A DNA stretch of 64,000 nucleotides from JAPPHA01 sp963662815 (GTDB lineage Bacteria; Pseudomonadota; Alphaproteobacteria; Rhodobacterales; Rhodobacteraceae). Shown here piece after piece: positions 53,186 to 62,431 of the stretch. The notes under the pieces were generated by a model. The model did not search any database. It was not told the origin of the DNA and saw only the letters and a list, made by a program, of their open reading frames with translations. The stretch is from the NCBI GenBank assembly GCA_963662815.2, contig CAXXWA010000020.1:1-64000 (forward strand). The letters are read 5' to 3'. Position numbers and translations under genes: made by a program. Each line of letters starts with the position of its first letter. The stretch's first letter is position 1.

Positions 53186-54763
53186 ATGAGGGGAGCGGAT
53201 GTAGTCGCGCAGGTGCTGTCCGAATACGGGCTGGATACGGTCTTTGCCCTCAGCGGCAACCAGATCCTTCCGATCTTCGATGCCTTCCTGGATTCGGGGA
53301 TTCGCCTCATTCACACTCGCCACGAGGCAGCCGCGGCTTACATGGCGGAGGGCCATGCGCAGATAAGCGGCAGGCCTGGAATCGCGCTCGTCACGGCCGG
53401 GGCCGGGCTCGCAAACGCCATTGCGCCCCTGACCACGGCGCGCGCCTCGCAGACTCCGCTGGTTCTTCTTTCCGGCGACAGCCCCGTCCGGGACGACGGG
53501 CGCGGAGCATTCCAGGAGTTGCCGCAGACCGCGATCACGGCGCCCGTGACGAAACGCTCGGTGCGAGCCGAAAACCCCGGCCAGCTTGCGGATGCGCTGC
53601 GTTACGCGCTCGACTTGGCACAGGCGGACGAACCGGGTCCGGTCCATGTCGCCCTGCCGGTGGACAGTCTCGAGGCGAACGCGTCCGCGCCCGGGACGAG
53701 ACATGCCCATCCGGAATCTGAAGTTGGCTTCGACAAGGTGACGGCTGCCCTGAACTCGGCGGACCGTCCGCTGATCTTGCTGGGCCCGGCTCTGTCCAGG
53801 AGCCGATCGCTTCTTGAATTCGGTCGGCTTTGTGCTCCTGCGGTGGCGATGGAGAGCCCCCGCGGCGCGAACGACCCGGCCCTTGGTCGATGGAAGGCCG
53901 CCTGGCGGGAAGCTGACCTGGTCGTCGCGCTGGGCAAGCCAATCGACTTCTCCGTCGGGTTCGGCGCAAGATCGCTTTGGCCCAACGCCCATTGGATGAC
54001 GGTTCACGGGGATTCCCGTGAAGTGGCTCGGGCCAGGCGCAACCTGGGCAGCCGCCTGATCGAAGCTTACCATGCCTCGCCCCGCATGCTCGCCGAAGCC
54101 CTTGTGTCCAATGGATGCATCGGCAAGCGTCGAGACGGGTGGTGTGATCGGGTTGCCGGCTGGCGCGCGGCACGAGTCCGCATGCCGGACGTCGGCGACG
54201 AGATGACCTCGCACTCGCTCTGTTCGGGCGTTCAGGCTTTTCTGGACGATTGCCGCAGCCCGATCGTGATTTGCGACGGTGGCGAATTCGGCCAGTGGGC
54301 GCAGGCGTTGACCCACGCACCGCGGCGGATCATCAACGGAGTTTCCGGGACGATAGGCGGCGGGATGTGCTATGCCGTCGGCGCCAAGGTTGCCGCGCCC
54401 GAATCCGACGTCACGGTCTTGATGGGCGACGGGACCGCCGGATTTCACCTCTCGGAATTCGAAACGGCCGCGCGCGAGGCGATTCCCTTCATTGCCGTGA
54501 TCGGCAACGACCGGCGCTGGTCCGCGGAACACGAACTCCAGCGCCGCAACTATGGTGAAGACCGGACGTTCGCCTGCAAGCTCTCCGGCGCGCGCTACGA
54601 TCTGGCGGCCGCGGCCCTTGGGGGCTTCGGAGCCCATGTCACCCGACCGGACCAGCTGCAGCAGGCATTGCATGAAGCCCGGAACAGCGGCCTGCCTGCC
54701 TGCATAAACGTCGACATGACAGGCTTGCCTGCCCCGACATTCGAAACCGCGGTCGCAACGTAA
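53186..54763 (+). CDS. Thiamine diphosphate-dependent enzyme, acetolactate synthase-like
   Basis: A 525-residue ThDP enzyme of the acetolactate synthase/pyruvate decarboxylase superfamily. N-terminal PYR domain: ADVVAQVLSEYGLDTVFALSG near residue 3 (split as ADVVAQVL and VFALSGNQ) and the catalytic glutamate in HTRHEAAAAYMAEGHA near residue 48. Central domain about 190-330. C-terminal PP domain: TIGGGMCYAVGAKVAAP near residue 390 and the GDGT...N cofactor motif (MGDGTAGFHLSEFETA, then IGNDRRW) near 412-440. Specificity cannot be read; decarboxylation or carboligation of 2-oxo acids is expected. No small regulatory subunit gene is present, so a catabolic rather than ilvB role is likely. Confidence 0.88.
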   Translation: MRGADVVAQVLSEYGLDTVFALSGNQILPIFDAFLDSGIRLIHTRHEAAAAYMAEGHAQISGRPGIALVTAGAGLANAIAPLTTARASQTPLVLLSGDSPVRDDGRGAFQELPQTAITAPVTKRSVRAENPGQLADALRYALDLAQADEPGPVHVALPVDSLEANASAPGTRHAHPESEVGFDKVTAALNSADRPLILLGPALSRSRSLLEFGRLCAPAVAMESPRGANDPALGRWKAAWREADLVVALGKPIDFSVGFGARSLWPNAHWMTVHGDSREVARARRNLGSRLIEAYHASPRMLAEALVSNGCIGKRRDGWCDRVAGWRAARVRMPDVGDEMTSHSLCSGVQAFLDDCRSPIVICDGGEFGQWAQALTHAPRRIINGVSGTIGGGMCYAVGAKVAAPESDVTVLMGDGTAGFHLSEFETAAREAIPFIAVIGNDRRWSAEHELQRRNYGEDRTFACKLSGARYDLAAAALGGFGAHVTRPDQLQQALHEARNSGLPACINVDMTGLPAPTFETAVAT

Positions 54764-55785
54764 CCGACCGGTTGAAGGTTCAGCGTCGGTGCTGCGGCGG
54801 ATCGTGGAGGAATGCGAACGAACTTTGCGCGTCTCACCGCGCTCGCTCTCGACAACTTTCGCCGGGATGCGGGGCGCCTCGCTCACGACTTCTTTCTTCG
54901 CCGTGCCGCCAAAATAGGCAAGGCCCAGGGTTCGCATGGGCTCGGAAACGCCCGGACCCAACCATTTCAATGGCAGTGTCCTGAACGGGAAAGCCGACGC
55001 GTGCGGCATGTTCGAGACGCCGAGATCCGCGCAATCCATGCTCAGAAACTCATACTGATTGTCCGGTTCCAAGGTGTCGCAACCGTGATCCCCTGCTTCC
55101 GGATCCAGATTTCGATCTGCGTGCCCGCGACGGCGTCGCGTTTGAACCGAATGCACGTTTTCTTCCGTATGGCTTCAGCCGGTAAGTCTGGCGCGTCCTC
55201 GAACTCCCGAAACGGGTGCATGAGGCACCCGTGCCTGTTGCGCTGCAGTGGGCGCGGTTTGGGCTGCCTGGAGTTCCGCGGCGTCCGTCCCGGATGACTC
55301 CGGCCCCGCGTCGAAAGAGCACAATAGTTGCGGATCATCCGTCATTTCACGTCTCAGCTATTGTGCATCCAGCAACCTTGATTCCAGAGTTTCGGCCGGT
55401 ACCCGTTGGAGGTGCTACGCGATTGCCGCAGCTCGGCAGCAAGTGCATTTCGAGGCAAGACGAACGGCAACCCCAGCCGGCTTTCTCGGTCGCCTTCGAA
55501 CCGCTCAGGGCAGTCGTGAATTCCGTTACGCGGAAGCGGATGACCGGCTCTCCCGGCACCTGAGGAGCGAACGGCTTGGACGCAGCTGCCCGCGCCGGTT
55601 CCTGCAGCCAAGGATCAAGAGGAGGAACCGACCCGGCACCTGACAACCGGACCGGCAACAAGAAATCGAACCCCAGTTTCCGGCAACAGCCTGAAATACA
55701 ATGTTCTTTTGTCCCAATGTCGGAAAACCCTTCCCGCATGCAATTGCTCGGCCCGAGGAACGGAACCGCCGGGCCGAGCGGAGCG
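54764..55785. other. 1.0-kb stretch without a recognisable gene
   Basis: No frame with recognisable domain on either strand; products are Arg/Ser/Pro-rich. No RNA gene or repeat seen. Confidence 0.4.
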
Positions 55786-56802
55786 TCAAAGCTTCAGATC
55801 AATGGCGATCCGGTCGATCACGCTCCGGTGGAGCGCCGCCCGATCAGCTCCGTCCGGGTCGGTGCAGAGCGGATCGTCGTTCTCTTCCTTCAGGATTGCG
55901 GCACCCGCAGGCTTGCAGAGCGGCAACACGGAAAAGTGCCAGGCGGGGACCAGCCGCTCGACCGAAGCTTGCGGCACCAGGTCAACAAAGCCGCTGGCAT
56001 CAAAATCCGTGGAGACCAGGCGGTCCCGACCCTGACCCATTCCGAAAAGCGTCACGTTCTCGACCAAGGCCACCGTATCCGTCCTTTCCAGACCCCAGAC
56101 AAGAGCCGGGTCGATCGCGGCAACATGGGTGATCCGTGGGTCCTTGTAGGATGCATCCCATGCCTCCGCCGCCCGGTTCCTCTGGTCGATCCCGCCACGT
56201 GCCAGATCCTGACAATGGGACGCGGACGCGGCGTAGACATCGCAATGGGCCGCATACCCTTCGATCTGCCCCGTGACGCCGCCCATGGACAGCGCCGTCC
56301 AGCCGCCGAAAGAGAAGCCGGCCGCCATGATCCGGTCCGGATCGACCCTGTCGGCGAACTCCGGGTCGGCCAATATCTTGTCGAGCACCAGCGACAAGTC
56401 GGCGACGCGTGTCCAGTGGTCCAGAGCGGCCTTCATGTCGAAATCGCCCCAAGTCGAGTTCGGATGGTTCACGGCGACGACAATCGCGCCGCGTTCCGCC
56501 AGTGCCGTGGCGAGCCAGGCCATTGAACGCATAGACCCTCCCAAGCCATGGCTCAGCAGCACCAAAGGCGCAGGGCCGTCAGCCATCGGGGCGTCCTCGA
56601 TGACCTCCACGCCATGAAAAACGGGGTTCTCCGCGATCACCGTTGCGTGGCCAGCGGCCTCGGTCGGGTACCATTGGCCCCCGATGACGGGCCGACCGTG
56701 ATGCGGGGCCTCGACCGAGACGGGCCGAAAGCCGGGGGTGTCAGCGGCCACCATGGCGGGAAGGGCAAGGACAGCGGCGGTGATCATGGGGTTCGGTTTC
56801 AT
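55786..56802 (-). CDS. Exported dienelactone hydrolase-like alpha/beta hydrolase
   Basis: A 338-residue hydrolase with a signal peptide (MITAAVLALPAMVAAD). Start at 56802 has GGAG 9 bases upstream; the frame stays open further but that part is unlike the family. The oxyanion segment LVLLSHGLGGSMRSM is near residue 80, the nucleophile elbow AAGFSFGGWTAL near residue 163, and a histidine candidate in the AWHFSVLPLC segment near residue 290. It resembles the 'predicted dienelactone hydrolase' family. Divergent from the AraC-type regulator, with shared operator-like repeats between them, so it is a probable target of that regulator. Substrate unknown. Confidence 0.88.
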   Translation of the reverse strand: MKPNPMITAAVLALPAMVAADTPGFRPVSVEAPHHGRPVIGGQWYPTEAAGHATVIAENPVFHGVEVIEDAPMADGPAPLVLLSHGLGGSMRSMAWLATALAERGAIVVAVNHPNSTWGDFDMKAALDHWTRVADLSLVLDKILADPEFADRVDPDRIMAAGFSFGGWTALSMGGVTGQIEGYAAHCDVYAASASHCQDLARGGIDQRNRAAEAWDASYKDPRITHVAAIDPALVWGLERTDTVALVENVTLFGMGQGRDRLVSTDFDASGFVDLVPQASVERLVPAWHFSVLPLCKPAGAAILKEENDDPLCTDPDGADRAALHRSVIDRIAIDLKL

Positions 56803-56865
56803 TTCTTGTGCTCCGGTTGCAGTTGCGATGCGCAATTCATGCACTGAACGCGGTCGAAACGCGTT

Positions 56866-56907
56866 CTCAAACCGGTTTGAGGACGTGCGAAACCGGTTTA
56901 AGGACGT
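56866..56907. promoter_or_regulatory. Operator-like repeats between hydrolase and AraC regulator
   Basis: Two 18-bp direct repeats, AAACCGGTTTGAGGACGT (56869-56886) and AAACCGGTTTAAGGACGT (56890-56907), differ at one base and are spaced exactly 21 bp, two DNA turns, as AraC-family half-sites usually are. The first also forms part of a perfect 16-bp palindrome CTCAAACCGGTTTGAG (56866-56881). They lie 40-80 bp before the regulator start and 65-105 bp before the hydrolase start. Confidence 0.7.
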
Positions 56908-56946
56908 ACATCGAAACAATCTTGACCGACGGAGAACCTTCGCCCA

Positions 56947-57942
56947 ATGCCCAGCCTTCCAATTCCGCTCTTTGCTGCGCTGGTTCTGGCCTTCCTGTTC
57001 TTGCGCATGGTGGTGAAGGGACGGGCGCACGCGCCGCTGGCCTGGGTTCTTGGGCTGTGTGCGATGCAGGCTACCGTGATCTCGCTGGCGCAGCATTACG
57101 GCGTAACGGGTGCAAGGCTGGTACAGCCGGTCACCGCAACGCTTCTTCCGCCCGCCGCCTGGCTGGCCTTTCAGACAGCACGCGACCGATACCCCTCGCG
57201 CCGCGACGTGATCCATTCGCTGGGGTCCTTGGTTGCGGTTTTCGCCCTGCTCGTCCGGCCTGCCGCGTTGGATGTCGTGATCCCGTTCCTGTTCGCGGGC
57301 TACGGTGCCGCCATCTTGTGGAGCGCTCGGAGGCAAGGGGATGCCTTTCTGAACACGGTCCTCGAAGCCGGGGGAACGGCCGGGAAGCTGTGGCAGATCA
57401 TCGGGATTGCACTGGTTGCGTCAGCCTTCAGCGATGTCCTGATCGTCGCAGCCCAGGTCGCTGGGGCCGGGCATCTGAAACCCTGGATCATCAGTCTGTA
57501 CTCCGCCGGAAACCTGCTTCTGATTGGCGGCTTGAGCCTGTCGCACGGCCTGTACTCATTGGAACCCGCGCCCGCGGCCACAGAACCCGATCCCGCACAA
57601 GAGGCCAGCAATGCCGAGATCATGGCCCGTCTCGAAGCGTTGATGGACAAGGACAGGCTTTATCTCGACCCCGACCTGACCCTGGGCCGGCTGGCGCGCC
57701 GGTTGCGTCTGCCAGCCAAGCAGCTCTCCGCAGCGATCAACCGGAGCACAGGCGAGAACGTGTCGCGATACGTGAACAGGGCACGCGTCGCTGAGGCGCA
57801 GCGTGCGCTGAAGGCCGGGCAATCAGTGACGCAGTCGATGTTGTCGGCGGGGTTCCAGACCAAGTCGAATTTCAACCGGGAGTTTCTGCGCGTAACCGGT
57901 CAGACGCCGAGCGCTTGGTCCAGCGATCATGGAAGGCGTTGA
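56947..57942 (+). CDS. AraC family regulator with N-terminal membrane domain
   Basis: A 331-residue regulator. Residues 1-205 contain about seven hydrophobic segments (for example IPLFAALVLAFLFLR, SLGSLVAVFALLV, IIGIALVASAFSDVLIV), indicating a membrane sensor. Residues 225-330 form the double helix-turn-helix AraC domain: LTLGRLARRLRLPAKQLSAAIN (split at RLARRLRL) and the second helix-turn-helix with MLSAGFQTKSNFNREF and GQTPSAW. GGAGA lies 9 bases before the ATG. It probably regulates the divergent exported hydrolase and itself through the 21-bp repeats between them. Confidence 0.92.
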   Translation: MPSLPIPLFAALVLAFLFLRMVVKGRAHAPLAWVLGLCAMQATVISLAQHYGVTGARLVQPVTATLLPPAAWLAFQTARDRYPSRRDVIHSLGSLVAVFALLVRPAALDVVIPFLFAGYGAAILWSARRQGDAFLNTVLEAGGTAGKLWQIIGIALVASAFSDVLIVAAQVAGAGHLKPWIISLYSAGNLLLIGGLSLSHGLYSLEPAPAATEPDPAQEASNAEIMARLEALMDKDRLYLDPDLTLGRLARRLRLPAKQLSAAINRSTGENVSRYVNRARVAEAQRALKAGQSVTQSMLSAGFQTKSNFNREFLRVTGQTPSAWSSDHGRR

Positions 57943-58079
57943 ACTTCCGCCCCGATCGTCACGAAATTCTGATGATGCGGTTCGCGTCGCCGCAGCATTG
58001 ACGTCCTCGACCCGTGCTGTCACGTCGACTACAACTGCCGTTGGGAATTCACGCGAGAGGCTGAAGCGGAACCAAGACC

Positions 58080-58667
58080 ATGGTGGCACGGACCAGACAC
58101 AGGCGGACCCGCCGGGCGACCTACCAGGACGTGCTCGACGCGCCAGCTCACGAGGTGGCCGAGGTGGTCGCTGGAACCTTCCACACCCATCCGAGGCCGG
58201 CGGCCCGTCATGCCTGGGCGAGTTCGCGTCTCGGTGGTCGTCTTGACGGGCCATTCAATCCCGGGGCTGGCGGCCCGGGCGGCTGGTGGATCGTCGACGA
58301 ACCCGAACTGCACCTGGGCGAAGACATCGTGGTACCCGACCTCGCCAGCTGGCGGCGCGAGACGATGCCCGAATATCCCGACGCAGCGTTTTTCACAATC
58401 GCTCCGGACTGGGTCTGCGAGGTGCTCTCGCAATCCACACGGCGGCTGGACCAGGGCGAGAAGCGGGATCTCTATGCCCGTGAAGGCGTCCGCCATCTCT
58501 GGTTTGTTGATCCTGATTCACGGACGCTCGAGGCTTTCGAGTTGCACGAGGGTCAATGGCTGCTGCTGGCCACTCTCGTCGATGACGCGCCGGTTTCGAT
58601 TCCTCCTTTCGACGCCGTTACGTTCCGCCTCGACGCCCTCTGGCCCGACGTGACCGCGGGCGCATGA
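58080..58667 (+). CDS. Uma2 family protein (PD-(D/E)XK nuclease fold)
   Basis: A 195-residue protein of the Uma2/DUF820 family. The nuclease-like core is visible: EDIVVPDLASWRRE near residue 82 (Asp), PDWVCEVLSQSTRRLDQGEK near residue 108 (Glu, and Lys/Asp positions), then YAREGVRHLWFVDPDSRTLEAFE near residue 130 (split as YAREGVRHLW). Such genes occur in many copies in cyanobacteria and some Proteobacteria; their biological role is unsettled. It follows the AraC gene by 137 bp on the same strand but no functional link is evident. Confidence 0.88.
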   Translation: MVARTRHRRTRRATYQDVLDAPAHEVAEVVAGTFHTHPRPAARHAWASSRLGGRLDGPFNPGAGGPGGWWIVDEPELHLGEDIVVPDLASWRRETMPEYPDAAFFTIAPDWVCEVLSQSTRRLDQGEKRDLYAREGVRHLWFVDPDSRTLEAFELHEGQWLLLATLVDDAPVSIPPFDAVTFRLDALWPDVTAGA

Positions 58668-58976
58668 AGGGAAAAGTGATCTCAACAAATTTGGAGAACC
58701 ACCGAAATTCGTGGGATCAAGGTGGCGGGTTGAAATGCTTCTTGCAGACTTTTCAATGCGGTGAATGTAAACCACGGCATCAAGAGGGCTACAGCTTGAC
58801 GCCTCGGATTCTAGCGATTCACAATACTGCCGATATCAATTTGATGAAGTCTCTCGGTTGCATGTCGACACTCCTCGCACCAGAGCGGCATTTCACGCCC
58901 AACAGGCAGAACTCGGAGCCCTGGGAGGCGTAGCTGGCTGGGTCTTCTGCCGGTTTCTTCCCTCTCTGATCGAGGA
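58668..58976. other. 309-bp gap without a recognisable gene
   Basis: Between two convergent genes. AT-richer than average. No terminator with a T-run or RNA gene recognised. Confidence 0.4.
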
Positions 58977-59570
58977 CTACTTGTTCACATAGGCAGACAA
59001 GTACTTGGTCCACAGCTCTTCGGCAATTTCATCATTCTGTCCTGATAGTCCGTTACTTCTCTCCTTGACCTCAAGTATGTTCCCGTTGAACACGACATGC
59101 TGATCGCCATCCGGCACACCGTTTTCGCACGCGAAGCAAAGCGACGGCATATCCACCCTCATCGGTCCGGGATGCACCAACCAGCAGTTTACATGCTTTC
59201 CGCTCTCCAAATCCTTCCATTTCCTGCAGTACTTGTCGTTCTCAAACGTAACCGTTCCGCGCGACCAATCATAATTTGTTCGCTTTTCCTTCGGCACCCA
59301 TCCAATGGTTTCCTTGTCGCTTGGATAGTAAATCGCGAATGTGCCGTAACGATCCACGGACAATAGAGTGTTGCCGGCCAACAATTCTTCAATCTCTTTC
59401 GTCTTTAACCTGAGCCCTTGGTTCCCATTGAATTCCACGCCCACCTCGGGTTTACACGTGTCAAAGGGCACTGCGACTTTCTGTGCTTCGCTTTCGTTGA
59501 TATTCTGCGCCTGAACCGCCGCAAACATGCTAGCTAACGCTACGGTGACTGCAATGACAAGTGTTTTCAT
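58977..59570 (-). CDS. Secreted hypothetical protein, DUF995-like
   Basis: A 197-residue protein with a clear signal peptide (MKTLVIAVTVALASMFAAVQAQ). The mature part contains ELLAGNTLL, then GTVTFENDKYCRKWKDL and NCWLVHPG, and two more cysteines (SLCFACENG), suggesting disulfides in the periplasm. The spacing of a GN-TLL strand and CxxW/C...C pattern recalls DUF995 proteins, but I cannot be certain by eye. Codon use is noticeably less GC-rich than neighbours, which hints at transfer. Start ATG 59570 is preferred over GTG 59582. Monocistronic between Uma2 (convergent) and the PanB-like gene. Confidence 0.7.
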   Translation of the reverse strand: MKTLVIAVTVALASMFAAVQAQNINESEAQKVAVPFDTCKPEVGVEFNGNQGLRLKTKEIEELLAGNTLLSVDRYGTFAIYYPSDKETIGWVPKEKRTNYDWSRGTVTFENDKYCRKWKDLESGKHVNCWLVHPGPMRVDMPSLCFACENGVPDGDQHVVFNGNILEVKERSNGLSGQNDEIAEELWTKYLSAYVNK

Positions 59571-59716
59571 CGTGTTGATCACATTTTCTGTCTTCGATGG
59601 GCAGCTTACCGTTGCCCTTCTTCTGCGTAAATTGCCGCCCAGGGCCCTAGCTGCTTCCGCATCATCTGCACGGAGTCTTGCTCTCGGTCCTAATCAGGGC
59701 ACCAGCAGCCCGCGGC

Positions 59717-60541
59717 CTAACTGCTGACCGCCTTCAGGAAGGCGGCGAACTCGTCGTCCCGCATTTGGACGACATGCTCGGGAGCCGGATATGCGCCATT
59801 GTCTACATCCGTCCGAAACTCCGTAAACGCCGCGACGCGTTCCTTCTGGAGACGCTCGAACTCGCTCTTGAAGTCGCGATAGACCTTGCCATGGCGCGGC
59901 TTGCGATTGACCCCGTGGCCCAGGACGTCTTCGGAAAACAGGTACTGCGCATCCGCACCGGGGCCAGCTCCCATGCCAAGCATGATCATCGAGGTGTTCC
60001 GACTCAGCCAATCGCCGATGCGGTCAGGCACGACCTCAAGCTCTGCCCCGAAGCAGCCGATTTCCTCCAGTTGCTTGACGTGGCGATAGAGCTTCACTGC
60101 TTCGTCGGCTGTCTTGCCGACAGCACGCCAACCGGTCCAGGTGATGTAGCTCGGGATCAAGCCAACATGAGCCACGATCGGAACGTGGTTGTCGCACATC
60201 GCCTTCTGCACGTCGTAGGAAGCCGCACAGTAGAAACAGTCACCGCCCATTGCGGAGAAGTGGAATGCCGCGCGCAGGTAGTCTTCGGCCGTCACGAGGT
60301 GCCGTCCGTCAAATTTGCCCCAACCGCCGTACGGCAGGCCGACCTGAACGAAGCAGCTGCCCGCCGCTTCGCGCATTTCCGGCGAAAAGTAACGTCCCTC
60401 TATCGACAGCATGTGGATGCCGGCGGCATCGGCTGCGGCGGCCTCGTCAAGCGTGGTCACGTAGAGCATGGATATCTTCTCGCCGCGCGTCTTCATCGCG
60501 CGGATGTCCTCGACGTGGGGGCGGTCGTGATACATGCTCAT
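59717..60541 (-). CDS. PanB-like protein (ketopantoate hydroxymethyltransferase family)
   Basis: A 274-residue TIM-barrel protein related to 3-methyl-2-oxobutanoate hydroxymethyltransferase. The C-terminal half is convincing: VAHVGLIPSYITWTGW (about 121-136), VGKTADEAVKLYRHVKQLEE, LEVVPDRI and MLGMGAGPGADAQYLFSEDVLG (split at GAGPGADAQ). The N-terminal active-site region differs: where PanB has a metal-binding Asp in a VGDS-type strand, this protein has LSIEG, with Glu. No panC follows. It sits just downstream of a moc-type operon on the same strand, so it may act in that catabolic pathway rather than in pantothenate synthesis; that is inference. Confidence 0.75.
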   Translation of the reverse strand: MSMYHDRPHVEDIRAMKTRGEKISMLYVTTLDEAAAADAAGIHMLSIEGRYFSPEMREAAGSCFVQVGLPYGGWGKFDGRHLVTAEDYLRAAFHFSAMGGDCFYCAASYDVQKAMCDNHVPIVAHVGLIPSYITWTGWRAVGKTADEAVKLYRHVKQLEEIGCFGAELEVVPDRIGDWLSRNTSMIMLGMGAGPGADAQYLFSEDVLGHGVNRKPRHGKVYRDFKSEFERLQKERVAAFTEFRTDVDNGAYPAPEHVVQMRDDEFAAFLKAVSS

Positions 60542-61150
60542 GTACAGATCCTTTCTCTGCCAGGTTGCGCAGGCTTGCGAACCCGTTTGGTGCGTGACGT
60601 TGGGTGCCGTGCCAATGTGCGCGGCGCCACGGAGTGAACCCGGCGCGGAACGCTTCGAGAGCCGAGTCCGAGTCGTCCGAGGCGAACCCCTCCTCGGTTA
60701 GGGGAAACTGCAGCCCATGACGGCAAATGCCTCGGCGATGCCGCAGAGTTGATCTCGTCCGCACCCGGGTCGCAACGACCCGGATTGTCAGTCGAATGCG
60801 CTTCGCCGGTCCAGGGCAGGCTATTCTCGCACGATGGCGCGAGATCGCCGTCAACGAACCTGGTTCCGCGCAGGTCCAGGCGCCGGACGCCAGGCCACCA
60901 GTCGCCCCGCAACGTCTTGCGCGCGGACCACGGCAAATTCTCCTCACCATCGTCGACGGAGGACCTTCCCTCGAGATGTTCGGTCACTACGGCAAACGCT
61001 TCGCTGATCCCTTCAAGCCTGACGGACTACCAGGCAGGCCGGTTTGGAGATTCAAAGCCGAATCCGGTCTCCCTGGGCAGCTAAGCACACCGGTCGACCG
61101 GCATCTCCGGCCACGACATTCCGGCGATGGTGGAACACCGGAATCCCATC
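60542..61150. other. 609-bp stretch without a recognisable gene
   Basis: Between the Rieske ferredoxin stop and the PanB-like start. A minus-strand fragment with LDLRGTRFVDGDL recalls a pentapeptide repeat but is too short to call. Nothing else seen. Confidence 0.35.
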
Positions 61151-61462
61151 TCAGATCTCTACGTAGACCCGGTCGTTCTCGACCTTGGTCCGATAGGTTT
61201 CGAGATCTTCGCACGCAGGCGGCGTATCCACCTCTCCGGTCGAGACATCGAAGACGGACGCATGCTTCGGGCATTCTATCGTGGTTCCAAACACGAGGCC
61301 GTCGCAAAGGTGGATGTCTTCATGTGTGCAGAGACCGTCCGCGCAATAGTAGTTGTCTTCGTGGTCACGCACGATGACGAACGTGCGTCCGCCATGGTCG
61401 AAGCGGATCACGTCCTCGGACTCGATGTCGTTCTTGGCGCAGGCGTCGATCCAATCGGCCAC
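61151..61462 (-). CDS. MocE-type Rieske [2Fe-2S] ferredoxin
   Basis: A 103-residue Rieske ferredoxin, an electron carrier for a non-haem oxygenase. Ligands are CTH near residue 45 and CPKH near residue 64, the two-His two-Cys Rieske set; the intervening loop is of usual length. It resembles MocE of rhizopine (inositol-derivative) catabolism. It follows the isomerase by 9 bp and is the fourth gene of the minus-strand moc-like operon. The oxygenase partner is not in the window. Confidence 0.93.
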   Translation of the reverse strand: MADWIDACAKNDIESEDVIRFDHGGRTFVIVRDHEDNYYCADGLCTHEDIHLCDGLVFGTTIECPKHASVFDVSTGEVDTPPACEDLETYRTKVENDRVYVEI

Positions 61463-61471
61463 TGATCCCCC

Positions 61472-62431
61472 CTAAATCGCCTGCGGCTTGTAGTCTGCAG
61501 GTGCGCTTGGCGCGATGTTCTGCAAGAGCGCCACCGACTTTTCGAGGCCTTCCAGCGCATTCAGGAGCAAGTCCTCGTGCTCGATCGAAAGCCAGCCGTC
61601 GTAACCGCCCATTTTGAGGCGATAGCAGAACTGACGCCACCATTCCTCGCCGTGTCCGAAACCGAGCGTGATGTAGGACCAGCTACGGGCCTGGACGTTC
61701 GCGAGGCCTCCGTTTTCCAGAAGGCCCGTAGTGGCCGTTACTGGCGGATTCAGCAACGTGTCCTTGGCGTGGACATGGTAGACGGCCTCGCCAAGGAATT
61801 CGGCCGCCGTCAATGGGTCGGCGCCCATCCAGAACAGGTGGCTGGGGTCGAGATTCGCGCCCACGACCGGACCAACCGCCTTGCGAAGCCTGAGGAGACT
61901 CGGCACGTTGTAGACGCATTGGTTGCCGTGGAGTTCCAGCGCGATTCTTTCGACGCCGTTCTCCCTCGCGAGCACGGCAATCCCTTCCCAGAAGGGGATA
62001 AGCCTGTCCTCCCACTGGTACTTGAGGATTGCCTGCGTTTCTGGAGGCCAGCTCGAAACCACCCAGTTCGGCGTGACGTCGCCGGGCGCGCCTTCGGGCA
62101 AACCCGACATCGCGCAGACAGTGGTAAGTCCCATCTCGCCAGCGACGCGGATGGTGTCCATCAGTCCTTTGCGCTGCGCCGGATCGGCTGGATGCAGCGG
62201 GTTGCCATTCGCGTTTAGGCTGATGATCTCGAGGCCGCGGGATTCGAATGCCGCCTTGAACTCGGCCCGAGCGCCCGGGTTGCCGAGCATTTCCTTGAGA
62301 TCAAAGTGCGGCGCGGTGGACCACCCGCAGGTGTTGACCTCGATCCCGCGCACTCCCAGGCGGACGGCATTGTCGAGCATGTCTTCAAGCGACATGTTCC
62401 CGAGGCTGTCGGATACGAAACCGATCTTCAT
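61472..62431 (-). CDS. Sugar phosphate isomerase/epimerase (xylose isomerase-like TIM barrel)
   Basis: A 319-residue AP-endonuclease-2/xylose-isomerase-fold protein, like MocC or IolE/IolI, probably acting on an inositol- or sugar-derived keto intermediate. The start MKIGFVSDSLGNMSLEDML at 62431 overlaps the oxidoreductase stop as ATGA. Metal-ligand-like positions: ALELHGNQCVYN near residue 170 (Glu), VGANLDPSHLFW near residue 200 (Asp, His), YHVHAKDTL near residue 228 (His), and LSIEHED near residue 293 (Glu). Length normal. Confidence 0.9.
   Translation of the reverse strand: MKIGFVSDSLGNMSLEDMLDNAVRLGVRGIEVNTCGWSTAPHFDLKEMLGNPGARAEFKAAFESRGLEIISLNANGNPLHPADPAQRKGLMDTIRVAGEMGLTTVCAMSGLPEGAPGDVTPNWVVSSWPPETQAILKYQWEDRLIPFWEGIAVLARENGVERIALELHGNQCVYNVPSLLRLRKAVGPVVGANLDPSHLFWMGADPLTAAEFLGEAVYHVHAKDTLLNPPVTATTGLLENGGLANVQARSWSYITLGFGHGEEWWRQFCYRLKMGGYDGWLSIEHEDLLLNALEGLEKSVALLQNIAPSAPADYKPQAI

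Noticed and set aside
53180..55156. A 658-codon open frame on the minus strand opposite the ThDP enzyme
   Set aside because: Antisense shadow: the plus strand encodes a complete ThDP enzyme with cofactor motifs; the minus product has no recognisable feature.
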